From Archangium gephyra (GTDB lineage: Bacteria > Myxococcota > Myxococcia > Myxococcales > Myxococcaceae): DNA of 64,000 nucleotides. The notes below the pieces were generated by a model, which saw only the letters and a program-made list of their open reading frames with translations, made no database searches and was not told the origin of the DNA. The stretch covers positions 4,658,501-4,722,500 of the forward strand of contig NZ_CP011509.1 of NCBI RefSeq assembly GCF_001027285.1. The letters run 5' to 3'. The position numbers and the translations under genes were made by a program. Shown piece by piece: positions 25,352-33,341 of this stretch. Position 1 is the first letter of the stretch. The number at the start of each line of letters is the position of its first letter.

Positions 25352-26584
25352 TCAACCGATGCGGACGAGCAGCCTGTTGCCGAGCGCGAGGGCCACGGCG
25401 TCCTCCACCAGCCCCGCCACCAGGTTGGGGACACCCCAGTCGCGCGTCGCCACCTGCCGCAGCTTGTAGAAGGCGAAGGACGAGGCCACGGCCGCCGCCG
25501 CGCCGAGCAGGGCCCGGCCCACGGTCATCCGCCGGTGCGGAGCCGCCACGGCGGCGCCCGCCAGTGCGCCCGAGAGGGCCCTCGCCACCAGGGACGGCGG
25601 CGAGACGCGTGCGGGAATCCACGGCAGCTTGTCGGCGACGAGCTCGCCGGCGGCCAGCACGCGCAGCACGCGCGAGTTCCGCTCGGACGCGAGTGCATGC
25701 ACACGCCCCTTGGGTGCGTCGACGGGCTGTTGCGCCAGCTGGTGACTGAGGAAGGCGGGAGCGCTGAAGCTCCGCATTCCGGCCAGCACTCCGAAGCCCA
25801 CGGTGTTCAATAACGCGTCCCGTCTCATGTGCTCACTCTCCTGCTCGACGCCGCCAAGCCGGCGGCCGAGGCTCTTCTGCGAGTAGAACTGCACCGGCTT
25901 CTCATCCACTTTCAGGTGCGTGTGGACCAGCGCCTCGGCATCGGGATGCCGCTCCAGGTGGCCGGTGCGCAGCAGCTCCCGCATCCGGGCGTGGGCCAGG
26001 TGGTGCCAGGCGCGCTGGTAGCGCCGCCCCAGCAGCGCGAAGCCCAGCCGGCTCCACCAGTTGGGGAACTGGCCCTCGCGCCAGGAGGCCTTGATGTGGA
26101 AGCGCAGCTCGCCGCTGCGGTGGTCCTTGATGAGCAGGAACCACTCCCGCCCGGCCTCGATGTGTCCCCGCAGCGTGTCGATGCGGAAGCCGTACACGGT
26201 CCGCTCGTCCTGCTGCTCGGAGCGGATGGCGCCGATGCGCACCGGGCAGAGGTAGTGCAGGCCCATGGACTTGAGCTCGAGCAGCACCGGCCGGTCCTGC
26301 AGCGGCACGGCGGCGTCGAAGTGCCCGTACACGACGCGCGGGTCGGAGAAGCCGTAATAGAGGAGGGCATGCTTCAGTTTGTCGAATGCATCCTCCGGGG
26401 AGGGCGCGCCCGGGTGATCCCGCGCGATGACGGCCTGGGACTCCACCTGGTTCCAGCCGTTGTCGAGCGTCATCTCCTCCTCGGCCGCCTCGAAGTTGAG
26501 GGGGAGGGTGGAGGCCTGCTCGAGCCAGGCCAGCACCTCGTCGGCCGACCAGCCGCGTAGCAAGCGCCACTCGACATGCGTCAT
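25352..26584 (-). CDS. DUF1990-DUF4126 fusion membrane protein
   Basis: 410 residues with two parts. Residues 1 to about 185 fit the DUF1990 family (LPLNFEAAEEEMTLDNGWNQ..., YGFSDPRVVYG, GTVYGFRIDTLRGHIEAGREWFLL). Residues 250-410 fit DUF4126, a family of small membrane proteins (VGFGVLAGMRSFSAPAFLSHQL, then RALSGALAGAAVAAPHRR..., helices near 345-365 and 380-400). Fusion of a soluble and a membrane domain suggests the soluble half acts at the membrane. The ATG overlaps the stop of the upstream DUF1990-like gene (ATGA). Neither family has a proven biochemical role that I know of. Confidence 0.75.
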   Translation of the reverse strand: MTHVEWRLLRGWSADEVLAWLEQASTLPLNFEAAEEEMTLDNGWNQVESQAVIARDHPGAPSPEDAFDKLKHALLYYGFSDPRVVYGHFDAAVPLQDRPVLLELKSMGLHYLCPVRIGAIRSEQQDERTVYGFRIDTLRGHIEAGREWFLLIKDHRSGELRFHIKASWREGQFPNWWSRLGFALLGRRYQRAWHHLAHARMRELLRTGHLERHPDAEALVHTHLKVDEKPVQFYSQKSLGRRLGGVEQESEHMRRDALLNTVGFGVLAGMRSFSAPAFLSHQLAQQPVDAPKGRVHALASERNSRVLRVLAAGELVADKLPWIPARVSPPSLVARALSGALAGAAVAAPHRRMTVGRALLGAAAAVASSFAFYKLRQVATRDWGVPNLVAGLVEDAVALALGNRLLVRIG

Positions 26585-27204
26585 GTCTCGTCTCCGCGAG
26601 CGAGGAAGGTGGGACCCTGGATGTCATCCGCGCTCTCGTGCGCCTCTTCCATGAGGCTGGTCTCCGCGTGGAGGAAGCCGATGACGCCCTCGCCCACGGT
26701 GAGGGCCACGGCGTTCACGAAGTCGGTCCAGGTGTTGGTCTGCATGGCCTCGCCGCCGGTGCGGAACCCCAGGTACATCACCCGCGAGCCGGAGCGGGCC
26801 CGGCTGCGGATGTGGAAGATGACGTCGCCCCGCTCGTTGCGGTAGGCGCCAAAGGTGATGCGTCCCGCTTCCGGGTGCCCGGGAAGGGTGGCCAGGGTGA
26901 GGCTCTGGCGCTCCCGGTGGATGATGCGTACGCGGAACGTCCCCGCCCCGCGGATGTTCACCCGCAGCTCGTCACCTGGCTCCAGCGGCCCGTCCCGTTC
27001 GTGCTCGGGCTCGAAGATGACCAGCTCCTCCGGGGCGAACTCCGGGAAGCGCGTGGCCACCAGCTCCATCAGCTCCGAGGGGGAGCACCCGCAGCGATCG
27101 ATGACGGCCCAGTAATCGCGTTGCAGCAGCGGGCCGCTGCCCTCCGTCGCGCGGAGCAGCCCGTCGAACAAGCCACCGCTCGCTTCCGTGCCTGCCTCCT
27201 CCAT
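26581..27204 (-). CDS. DUF1990-like protein (second copy)
   Basis: 207 residues from ATG 27204, with GGAGG 8 bases upstream. It shares with the neighbour the pattern EPGDELRVNI..., LTLATLPGHPEAGRITFGAYRNERGDVIFHIRSRARSGS, then GFRTGGEAMQTNTWTDFVNAVALTVGEGVIG, which fits the DUF1990 family, without the membrane half. The two genes overlap and are translationally coupled, so this looks like a paralogous pair that arose by duplication, with one copy fused to DUF4126. Function unknown. Confidence 0.65.
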   Translation of the reverse strand: MEEAGTEASGGLFDGLLRATEGSGPLLQRDYWAVIDRCGCSPSELMELVATRFPEFAPEELVIFEPEHERDGPLEPGDELRVNIRGAGTFRVRIIHRERQSLTLATLPGHPEAGRITFGAYRNERGDVIFHIRSRARSGSRVMYLGFRTGGEAMQTNTWTDFVNAVALTVGEGVIGFLHAETSLMEEAHESADDIQGPTFLARGDET

Positions 27205-27302
27205 CTCGCCACCTCCACCGGACGTCCTCAATATGGTGCTTGGTGCAATGGTGGGCGCGTGGGGCCAGGGGTCGGGTCTCCATCCGAGGACAGGAGGGCG
27301 GC

Positions 27303-27593
27303 ATGCAGCAGGACATCAATCCGGCGAGCAGGCGATCAATGCAGGACTACCGGGCCGCGACGGTCATGCGGGCCGAGCACACCGAGAGCTCGCTTACCCG
27401 GCTGCTGGAGCAGCAGACGGCGAAGATTCCCTCGGACTTCTTCCTCTTCGCCAGCCTGTGCGCGATGGGCTTCTCGCTGGTGGCGGAGCTGTCGCGGAAA
27501 AAGCGGGCCAGCCACTTCGTGGGCATGTGGGTGGGCCCGCTGCTCATCATGGGCGTCTACAACAAGATGGTGAAGACGTTCGGCGCGCGCTGA
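27303..27593 (+). CDS. Small membrane protein of unknown function
   Basis: 96 residues from the ATG at 27303 with AGGAGG 5 bases upstream. One or two hydrophobic helices (about 47-63 FFLFASLCAMGFSLVAE and 75-90 FVGMWVGPLLIMGVY) separated by a basic KKR turn, short charged N-terminus. Divergent from the DUF1990-like gene. No recognised domain. Confidence 0.65.
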   Translation: MQQDINPASRRSMQDYRAATVMRAEHTESSLTRLLEQQTAKIPSDFFLFASLCAMGFSLVAELSRKKRASHFVGMWVGPLLIMGVYNKMVKTFGAR

Positions 27594-27601
27594 GCCACGC
27601 C

Positions 27602-28063
27602 TCAGCCCACGTGCTGCGCCATGGACGGGGCGTAGTGATACCGGATGCGCTCGGCGTCGAGGGACCGTCCCGCGCCATCCAGACACTTCGCCGCCCATTT
27701 CGCCGCCTCGGACAGGGAGGTGGTGAGGAAGTACGGAGCCGGTGGGGTGGTGAGGTGGATGACGAGGCTCGTCGCCAGTTGGAGCGCGGGCGAGCCGATG
27801 ACGACGCTGATGCCCAGCAGCTGCGTGCGCATCAGTGCCTGGTGCTCCCGCATGAAGTCCGCCAGGTTCTTGCGGTACTCGGCCGTCGTCATCCGCACAG
27901 GGCGCGTATCGAGGATGGCGACGCACTTCTCTTCCCGCCGCAGGTAGCCGAGCGTCTGGGAGAAGAACGCCTGTTGCTCCCGCGGCGAGGGCTGCGCCCC
28001 ACACCGCGTCACCAACAAGGGCCAGAGCGAGTCGTCGATGAGGATGGAGTTCGTTGGGCCCAT
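27602..28063 (-). CDS. Hypothetical protein
   Basis: About 153 residues from ATG 28063; a GTG 8 codons earlier is an alternative. It has an alternating strand/helix pattern (NSILIDDSLWPLLVTRCG, EKCVAILDTRPVRM, LLGISVVIGSPALQLA), which recalls STAS or SpoIIAA-like folds, and an aromatic, basic C-terminus. No catalytic motif is seen. Its stop is 8 bases from the end of the converging small membrane protein gene. Function not recognised. Confidence 0.55.
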   Translation of the reverse strand: MGPTNSILIDDSLWPLLVTRCGAQPSPREQQAFFSQTLGYLRREEKCVAILDTRPVRMTTAEYRKNLADFMREHQALMRTQLLGISVVIGSPALQLATSLVIHLTTPPAPYFLTTSLSEAAKWAAKCLDGAGRSLDAERIRYHYAPSMAQHVG

Positions 28064-28209
28064 GAGTGAGGAGCGAAAAATCCGCACTTCTCGACGACAG
28101 GCCGGTTCGCGTCAATGGCTTGCCCCGCTGTCTTGCGGATTTTCAGTCTCTGAGAGGCTTGGAGAGCGAATCGGTGCATGCTCCGGCGCGGACACATCCG
28201 GAGACACAC

Positions 28210-28653
28210 ATGCGCTACTTCGAGGACTTCCAGGTGGGCCAGGTGCACGAGCTCGGGTCGCACGAGGTGACGCGCGAGGAGCTCCTCGCGTTCGCCCAGC
28301 AGTACGATCCCCAGCCCTTCCACCTGGACGAGGAGGCGGGCCGCCGCTCCATCTTCGGCGGCATCATCGCGAGCGGCTGGCAGACCGCGGCCATCTGCCA
28401 CCGGCTGCTGGTGCGCTCGGTGCTGGAGGACTCCGCCAGCATGGGCTCGCCGGGCGTGGACGAGCTGCGCTGGCTGCGTCCGGTGCGGCCCGGTGACACG
28501 ATCTCGGCCCGCATCGAGGTGCTCGAGGTCACCCCCTCGCGCAGCAAGCCGGATCGCGGCTCCGTGCGCACGCGCATGGAGGTCCGCAACCAGCAGGGCG
28601 AGGTGGTGATGACGGAGAGCGCCGCCGTGCTCTTCCGCCGCCGTCCCGCCTAG
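28210..28653 (+). CDS. MaoC family hydratase
   Basis: 147 residues, a single hot-dog domain. [42 protein letters not shown] is the standard MaoC N-terminal pattern, where the Asp-Pro-x-x-x-H supplies the catalytic Asp and His of (R)-enoyl-CoA hydratases; [18 protein letters not shown] and [12 protein letters not shown] follow. Probably acts on enoyl-CoA in fatty acid or related metabolism; the substrate is not indicated by the neighbours. Start chosen at the ATG beginning the domain. Confidence 0.88.
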   Translation: MRYFEDFQVGQVHELGSHEVTREELLAFAQQYDPQPFHLDEEAGRRSIFGGIIASGWQTAAICHRLLVRSVLEDSASMGSPGVDELRWLRPVRPGDTISARIEVLEVTPSRSKPDRGSVRTRMEVRNQQGEVVMTESAAVLFRRRPA

Positions 28654-28787
28654 GCCGCTGGACACCAGCGAGGGGCAGGCAATCACATGAGCGCCCCTTC
28701 CTCGGCACGTGCTCCTCTCTTCTTCTCACTCCGTGCGACCGTGACGTTTGGGTTGGACGTGTCAGTCCGGAATGTTACTGGGAGCAC

Positions 28788-29834
28788 ATGACTACCGCGA
28801 TTTCCACGATTTCTCGTTCTTTGGCACAACTCGGGCAATTCGGTGCTCCGCTCGCGGAGGTGCTGCCCCGCCTGCGCACGGCCGGACGGGTGGGACTCCA
28901 CGCGAGCGGGTTGATGTCCGGCTGGGCCACCGCGCTGCCCATGGACGAGGTGGATCGCTCCTTCTTCAGGAACAGCTTCAACGGGTCCATGGAACTGCAC
29001 GAGCGCGTGCTGTCGGATCCCGACAAGCGGGAGGCCCTGGCCCGGGCCGAGCGGGAGGATCTCTTCACGCTGCCGCTGTTTCTCGGGGCCATCCTCTCGG
29101 ACGTCGGGCGCGTGCGGCACAAGCAGCGCCACGGGCTGCAGGAGCTGCGGGTGGAGCCGGAGGATTCCTTCCCCTATCCGGACTACTACCTCACGGACTT
29201 CCACAACCAGGCCAACGGGGGCCTGTCGCTGCGCGCGGCGCTGACGTACGAGTGGCAGATCCGCATCCTCTTCATGGGCGCCAACCGGCTCATGCGCCAG
29301 GGCGTCATCGACCAGATTCCCGAGGGGAGCCACCTGGACATCCTCGACGTGGCGTGTGGCCCGGCGACGTGGATGAGCCAGGCGTGGCTGCAGAACCGGC
29401 GGCACCGCTACACGGGCATCGATCTCTCCCCGTCCTACCTGGAGGCGGCCCGGCTGTTGCGCCGCAAGGCCACGCTCCTGCAGATGAACGCCGAGCAGAT
29501 GCTGCCGGAGTGGACGGAGCGCTTCGATCTGCTCACCTGCATCTGGCTGTTCCACGAGCTGCCGAGGCCGGCCATCGAGCGCGTCACCGCGGAGATGGCG
29601 CGGGTGCTGGAGCCGGGCGGGACGCTGGTCTTCATGGACGCCATCCAGCAGGGCGACGCCTCGTCCGAGGAGATGGGCTCCTTCGAGCACTTCGAGACGT
29701 ACTTCAACGAGCCGTACTTCCAGGACTACACGCGGCTGAACCTGCCGGAGCTCTTCGCGCGCCACGGGTTGCGGGTGGTGAAGACGGAGCGCTGGTTCAT
29801 GTCGAAGCTGCTGGTGCTGCGCAAGGAGGGGTAG
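28788..29834 (+). CDS. Class I SAM-dependent methyltransferase
   Basis: 348 residues. The C-terminal half is a Rossmann methyltransferase: motif I LDVACGPATW near 187, motif II TGIDLSPSYLE near 210, DLLTCIWLFHELPRP near 245, and LEPGGTLVFMD near 275. The N-terminal 170 residues form a helical region with FFRNSFNGSME and FHNQANGGLSLRAALTYEWQIRI, which in related bacterial proteins precedes the same domain. Substrate unknown. A short promoter region of 134 bases lies upstream. Confidence 0.85.
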   Translation: MTTAISTISRSLAQLGQFGAPLAEVLPRLRTAGRVGLHASGLMSGWATALPMDEVDRSFFRNSFNGSMELHERVLSDPDKREALARAEREDLFTLPLFLGAILSDVGRVRHKQRHGLQELRVEPEDSFPYPDYYLTDFHNQANGGLSLRAALTYEWQIRILFMGANRLMRQGVIDQIPEGSHLDILDVACGPATWMSQAWLQNRRHRYTGIDLSPSYLEAARLLRRKATLLQMNAEQMLPEWTERFDLLTCIWLFHELPRPAIERVTAEMARVLEPGGTLVFMDAIQQGDASSEEMGSFEHFETYFNEPYFQDYTRLNLPELFARHGLRVVKTERWFMSKLLVLRKEG

Positions 29835-29874
29835 GGGCGGGCGCGCGGGCCGGTTCTCCGCTAGGGTCCGGAGG

Positions 29875-31122
29875 GTGAAGAGGATTTCGTACCGGAAGGT
29901 GGGGCTGCTCGGCGCGCTGTACTTCGCGCAGGGCATGCCCTACGGCTTTCAGTCCAAGGCACTGCCGGTCTACCTGCGCTCCCATGGCGTGTCGGTGCTG
30001 GCCATCACCATCCTCGAGGTGCTGGCGCTGCCGTGGATGCTCAAGGCCCTGTGGGCGCCGCTGGTGGACCGCTACGGCTCGGAGCGCCTCGGCCGGCGCA
30101 AGTCGTGGATCATCCCCATGCAGCTGGGCCTGGTGCTCACCTGCGTTGCGGCGGCCTTCGTGCCCATCGACAGCCAGTTGCCATTGCTGCTCGGCCTCGT
30201 CTTCCTGATGAACCTCTTCGCGGCCACGCAGGACATCGCGGTGGATGGCTTCGCGGTGGATCTGCTGGAGCCCCATGAGCTGGGGGGAGGCAACTCGGCG
30301 CAGGTGATGGGCTACAAGCTGGGCATGCTCACCGCGGGCGGGCTGCTCGTCTGGATGATCGAGCTCATCCACTGGCGGGGCCTCTTCCTGGCGATGGCGG
30401 CGCTGTGCCTGCTGGTGCTCGGGGTGGTGCTCCTGACGCGGGAGCCCCTGCCCAAGGTGGAAGAAGGGGCGAAGGAAGCGCGGCTGTCCTGGGCCGAGCT
30501 GCGGGACAAGATTCGCGCCGTGCTGCTGCTGCCGGGCACGGGGTGGATGCTGCTCTTCATCGCCACCTACAAGCTGGGCGAGACGATGGTGGATGTGCTC
30601 TTCAAGCTCTTCCTCGTCGACGCGGGCTTCAAGATCGCGCAGATCGGCCAGTGGGTGGGGACGTGGGGGACGGTGGCGTCGTTGCTCGGCTCGGCGGCGG
30701 GAGGGGTGCTCGCCACGCGGATGCCGGTGCTGGGGGCGCTCGCGCTCGCCTCGTGCCTGCGCGTGTTCCCGCTCGGGTGGGAGTGGCTGCTGGCGCTCCA
30801 GGGGCCCACGGACACGGGCGTCATCGCCGCCACCGTGGCGGAGCACTTCTTCGGCGGCGTGCTCACCACCACCCTGTTCGCGTTCATGATGTCGCGGGTG
30901 GATCGGCGCATCGGGGCCACGCACTACACGCTGCTGGCGAGCGTGGAGGTGATGGGCAAGAGCCCCAGTGGGCCCCTCGCGGGCCTCCTGTACACGAAGC
31001 TGGGCTGGAGCTACGCGAACGTGTTCCTGCTCGGCACGGTGCTCTCCGTGGCCTTCGTGGGGCTCCTGCTGCCCTTGCGGCGCACGGCGTCATCGCCCCA
31101 AACCCCTTCTCCCACGGTGTAG
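29875..31122 (+). CDS. MFS transporter, AmpG-like
   Basis: 415 residues with 12 predicted helices and the MFS motif between helices 2 and 3 ([16 protein letters not shown]), plus an [16 protein letters not shown] segment in helix 5 characteristic of the AmpG/acetyl-CoA transporter branch, in which muropeptide permeases are best known. The GTG at 29875 has an adjoining GGAGG, so the start may be a few codons later. Without a beta-lactamase or recycling gene nearby the substrate is not certain. It follows the methyltransferase by 40 bases. Confidence 0.82.
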   Translation: MKRISYRKVGLLGALYFAQGMPYGFQSKALPVYLRSHGVSVLAITILEVLALPWMLKALWAPLVDRYGSERLGRRKSWIIPMQLGLVLTCVAAAFVPIDSQLPLLLGLVFLMNLFAATQDIAVDGFAVDLLEPHELGGGNSAQVMGYKLGMLTAGGLLVWMIELIHWRGLFLAMAALCLLVLGVVLLTREPLPKVEEGAKEARLSWAELRDKIRAVLLLPGTGWMLLFIATYKLGETMVDVLFKLFLVDAGFKIAQIGQWVGTWGTVASLLGSAAGGVLATRMPVLGALALASCLRVFPLGWEWLLALQGPTDTGVIAATVAEHFFGGVLTTTLFAFMMSRVDRRIGATHYTLLASVEVMGKSPSGPLAGLLYTKLGWSYANVFLLGTVLSVAFVGLLLPLRRTASSPQTPSPTV

Positions 31123-31290
31123 GAGCCGCGACCCCTCGGGACGCCGGCCTGTCTGCCCGGGGGGAGGACGAAGGAGCGGTGGCGCGCCGGGCCGGATTCC
31201 GTTACCTGCTCGCGCCCGGGCTCAACCTCGGGTGTAACCACCGGCCGCCCGCGCGTCGTATATAGGGGGCCGCGAGGTAACGGGAGCGAC

Positions 31291-32709
31291 ATGGACGCGA
31301 AGAAGAAGGTGGGACTCATTGCGGCGGTATTCGGGCTCGCCGTGGCCGTGGTGCCCTGGCTCCTCCCGACGGGTCCGAGCTCGGGGCTGGACGCGGCGCG
31401 CTTCCTCGAGGCCGGCAGCTTCGCGCTCGGCGCGGCCGCGGTGTTCGCGGGTGGCCTGCTCACCGCGATGACTCCCTGCGTCTACCCGCTCATCCCCATC
31501 ACCGTGTCCGTCTTCGGGGCGCGCAAGGCCGAGGGCCGGGGCAAGGCGCTCGTGCTGACCAGCTCCTACATCATCGGCATGGGGGTGGTGTTCAGCGGCC
31601 TGGGCGTGCTGGCGGCGAAGACGGGACAGGCCTTCGGCTCCATGCTGGGCAGTCCGGTGGTGGTGACGGGCCTGGCGCTGTTCCTCCTGCTGCTGGCCAC
31701 GTCCATGTTCGGCGCTTTCGAGCTGGCGCTGCCCAGTGGGCTGCAGCAGCGGCTCAACTCGGTGGGTGGCTCGGGCATCACGGGCGCCTTCCTCATGGGC
31801 AGCGTGTCCGGCTTCCTCGCGGCCCCGTGCACCGGGCCGGTGTTGACGGGCCTGCTCGCCTTCGTGGCCAAGTCGCAGAGCACGGGGCTCGGCGCGGCGC
31901 TGCTCTTCATCTACGCGCTCGGCATTGGCGTGCCCTTCTTCCTCATCGGCGTCTTCACCGTGCGCCTGCCCCGGGGCGGGGTGTGGATGGAGTGGGTGAA
32001 GAGCGTGCTGGGCATCGTGCTGGTGGCGCTCGCCATCTCGTACCTCCGGGACGGCTTCCCCGCGGTGGGCGGGGTGGTGAAGGGCATGGCCGAGCAGCTG
32101 GGCCGGACGCCGGGTACGGTCATCGCCTCGGTGCTGGCGGTGCTGGGCGTGCTGCTGGGCGCCATCCACCTGTCCTTCAAGGAGGGCGCGCGGGACTTCA
32201 CCCTCAAGGGCCTTGGCGTGGCGCTGGTGGTGGTGGCGCTGGTGCTGCGCGGTGGCGCCATGGACGCGAAGTCGGCGGGCGCGCTGTGGGTGTCGCTCGG
32301 GATGATGGAGCCGCCCAAGGCGCCCACCTTCGAGTGGCACGCGGTGCTGCCGGCCAAGGGCACGGGCTTCTCGCCCGAGGCCCTCGAGCAGGTGCTGACC
32401 CGCGCGAAGGGTGAGGGCCGGCCGGTGATGATCGACTTCTTCGCGGAGTGGTGCGCGGCCTGCAAGGAGCTGGATCGCGAGACCTACCCGGCCGTCGAGG
32501 TCATCAGCGAGTCGGGGCGCTTCATCAACGTGAAGGTGGACGCGACGAACAGCGATGACGCGCTGGACGCGCTGATGGAGCGCTTCGGGGTGGAGGGCCT
32601 GCCCACGGTGGCCTTCATCTCGTCCAACGGGGAGATGCTGCGCGCCCCGAGGGTGACGGGCTTCCTCGAGCCGCGCTCCTTCGTCGTGGAGATGAAGAAG
32701 GTCGATTAG
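31291..32709 (+). CDS. Thiol:disulfide interchange protein DsbD-like (CcdA-type domain plus thioredoxin domain)
   Basis: 472 residues. A DsbD/CcdA membrane domain of eight helices occupies about 35-325: the first Cys is in AMTPCVYPLIPIT (about 68) and the partner in AAPCTGPVLTG (about 180), which shuttle electrons across the inner membrane. A C-terminal thioredoxin-like domain (about 360-472) has the motif WCAAC near 387-391. The N-terminal periplasmic immunoglobulin-like domain of E. coli DsbD is missing, so partners are probably different. Expected role: bring reducing power to periplasmic thiol proteins or cytochrome c maturation. Confidence 0.88.
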   Translation: MDAKKKVGLIAAVFGLAVAVVPWLLPTGPSSGLDAARFLEAGSFALGAAAVFAGGLLTAMTPCVYPLIPITVSVFGARKAEGRGKALVLTSSYIIGMGVVFSGLGVLAAKTGQAFGSMLGSPVVVTGLALFLLLLATSMFGAFELALPSGLQQRLNSVGGSGITGAFLMGSVSGFLAAPCTGPVLTGLLAFVAKSQSTGLGAALLFIYALGIGVPFFLIGVFTVRLPRGGVWMEWVKSVLGIVLVALAISYLRDGFPAVGGVVKGMAEQLGRTPGTVIASVLAVLGVLLGAIHLSFKEGARDFTLKGLGVALVVVALVLRGGAMDAKSAGALWVSLGMMEPPKAPTFEWHAVLPAKGTGFSPEALEQVLTRAKGEGRPVMIDFFAEWCAACKELDRETYPAVEVISESGRFINVKVDATNSDDALDALMERFGVEGLPTVAFISSNGEMLRAPRVTGFLEPRSFVVEMKKVD

Positions 32710-32736
32710 CGACCGGGGTTTGCCCGGGGCCAATAT

Positions 32737-32770
32737 CCCCTCGCCCTCCGGGAGAGGGACGGGGTGAGGG
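32737..32770 (+). repeat. Dispersed palindromic repeat, copy D
   Basis: CCCCTCGCCCTCCGGGAGAGGGACGGGGTGAGGG-type element directly after dsbD. It is inverted with respect to copy E 70 bases further on, so the pair can form a large stem as well as two small ones. Converging gene ends. Confidence 0.72.
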
Positions 32771-32840
32771 TTTCGGGTGAATCCGGGTTGATCCCCCCTG
32801 TCCCCAGGGTGGGCCACGGGTTGAAGAACGGGTCCGGGCA

Positions 32841-32879
32841 CCCTCACCCCGACCCTCTCCCGAGGGGAGAGGGGAGAGG
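32841..32879 (-). repeat. Dispersed palindromic repeat, copy E
   Basis: CCCTCACCCCGACCCTCTCC-type element ending GGGGAGAGG, just past the end of the cupin gene. With copy D it fills the space between two converging genes; a role in ending both transcripts is plausible. Confidence 0.75.
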
Positions 32880-32899
32880 TGCTCACATCCCTGGAGGAA

Positions 32900-33262
32900 T
32901 CAGGCGTCGCGGTGGACGGTGTCGGGCGAGAAGGCGGGCAGGCAGATGGCGATGTACTCGGCGCCGTCGGCCTCGGGGGTGCTGTAGCGGACCCACTCGC
33001 CGGGCTCGGTGATGACGGCCTGGCCCGCGCGCACGTCCAGGTGGCCGCCCTTGTGCTCCACGCGCAGGGCGCCCTTGATGACGACGGTGAGCTCCCGGAA
33101 CTCGGGCGTCTGTCCGGGCTCCAGCCATCCGCCAGGGCTGCGCATGTGGGCGACGCTGAGCTCGGCCTGCTTCGTGTTCACCCGCCCCACGTACTCGTCG
33201 ATCAGCTTGGGCTTGTTGCCCGCGGCGGTGATGCGCGTGGGGGCGGGAATGAGGGTGGGCAT
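32900..33262 (-). CDS. Small cupin-domain protein
   Basis: 120 residues forming one cupin barrel: PGGWLEPGQTPEFRELTVVIKGALRVEHKGGHLDVRAGQAVITEPGEWVRYSTPE, with the strand order and the glycine pairs of cupin motifs 1 and 2. The usual metal His pair is largely absent (Glu retained in PEFRELTVV), so metal binding is doubtful. Possibly a sugar or small-molecule binding protein. Function not known. Confidence 0.72.
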   Translation of the reverse strand: MPTLIPAPTRITAAGNKPKLIDEYVGRVNTKQAELSVAHMRSPGGWLEPGQTPEFRELTVVIKGALRVEHKGGHLDVRAGQAVITEPGEWVRYSTPEADGAEYIAICLPAFSPDTVHRDA

Positions 33263-33341
33263 GTCTCTCTCCGGGGAGGGGGATGGTGCGCCGGCAAGCT
33301 ACCAGCGCCCGGCCCTCCCCGGGGGACAAGTCCCGGTGCCG

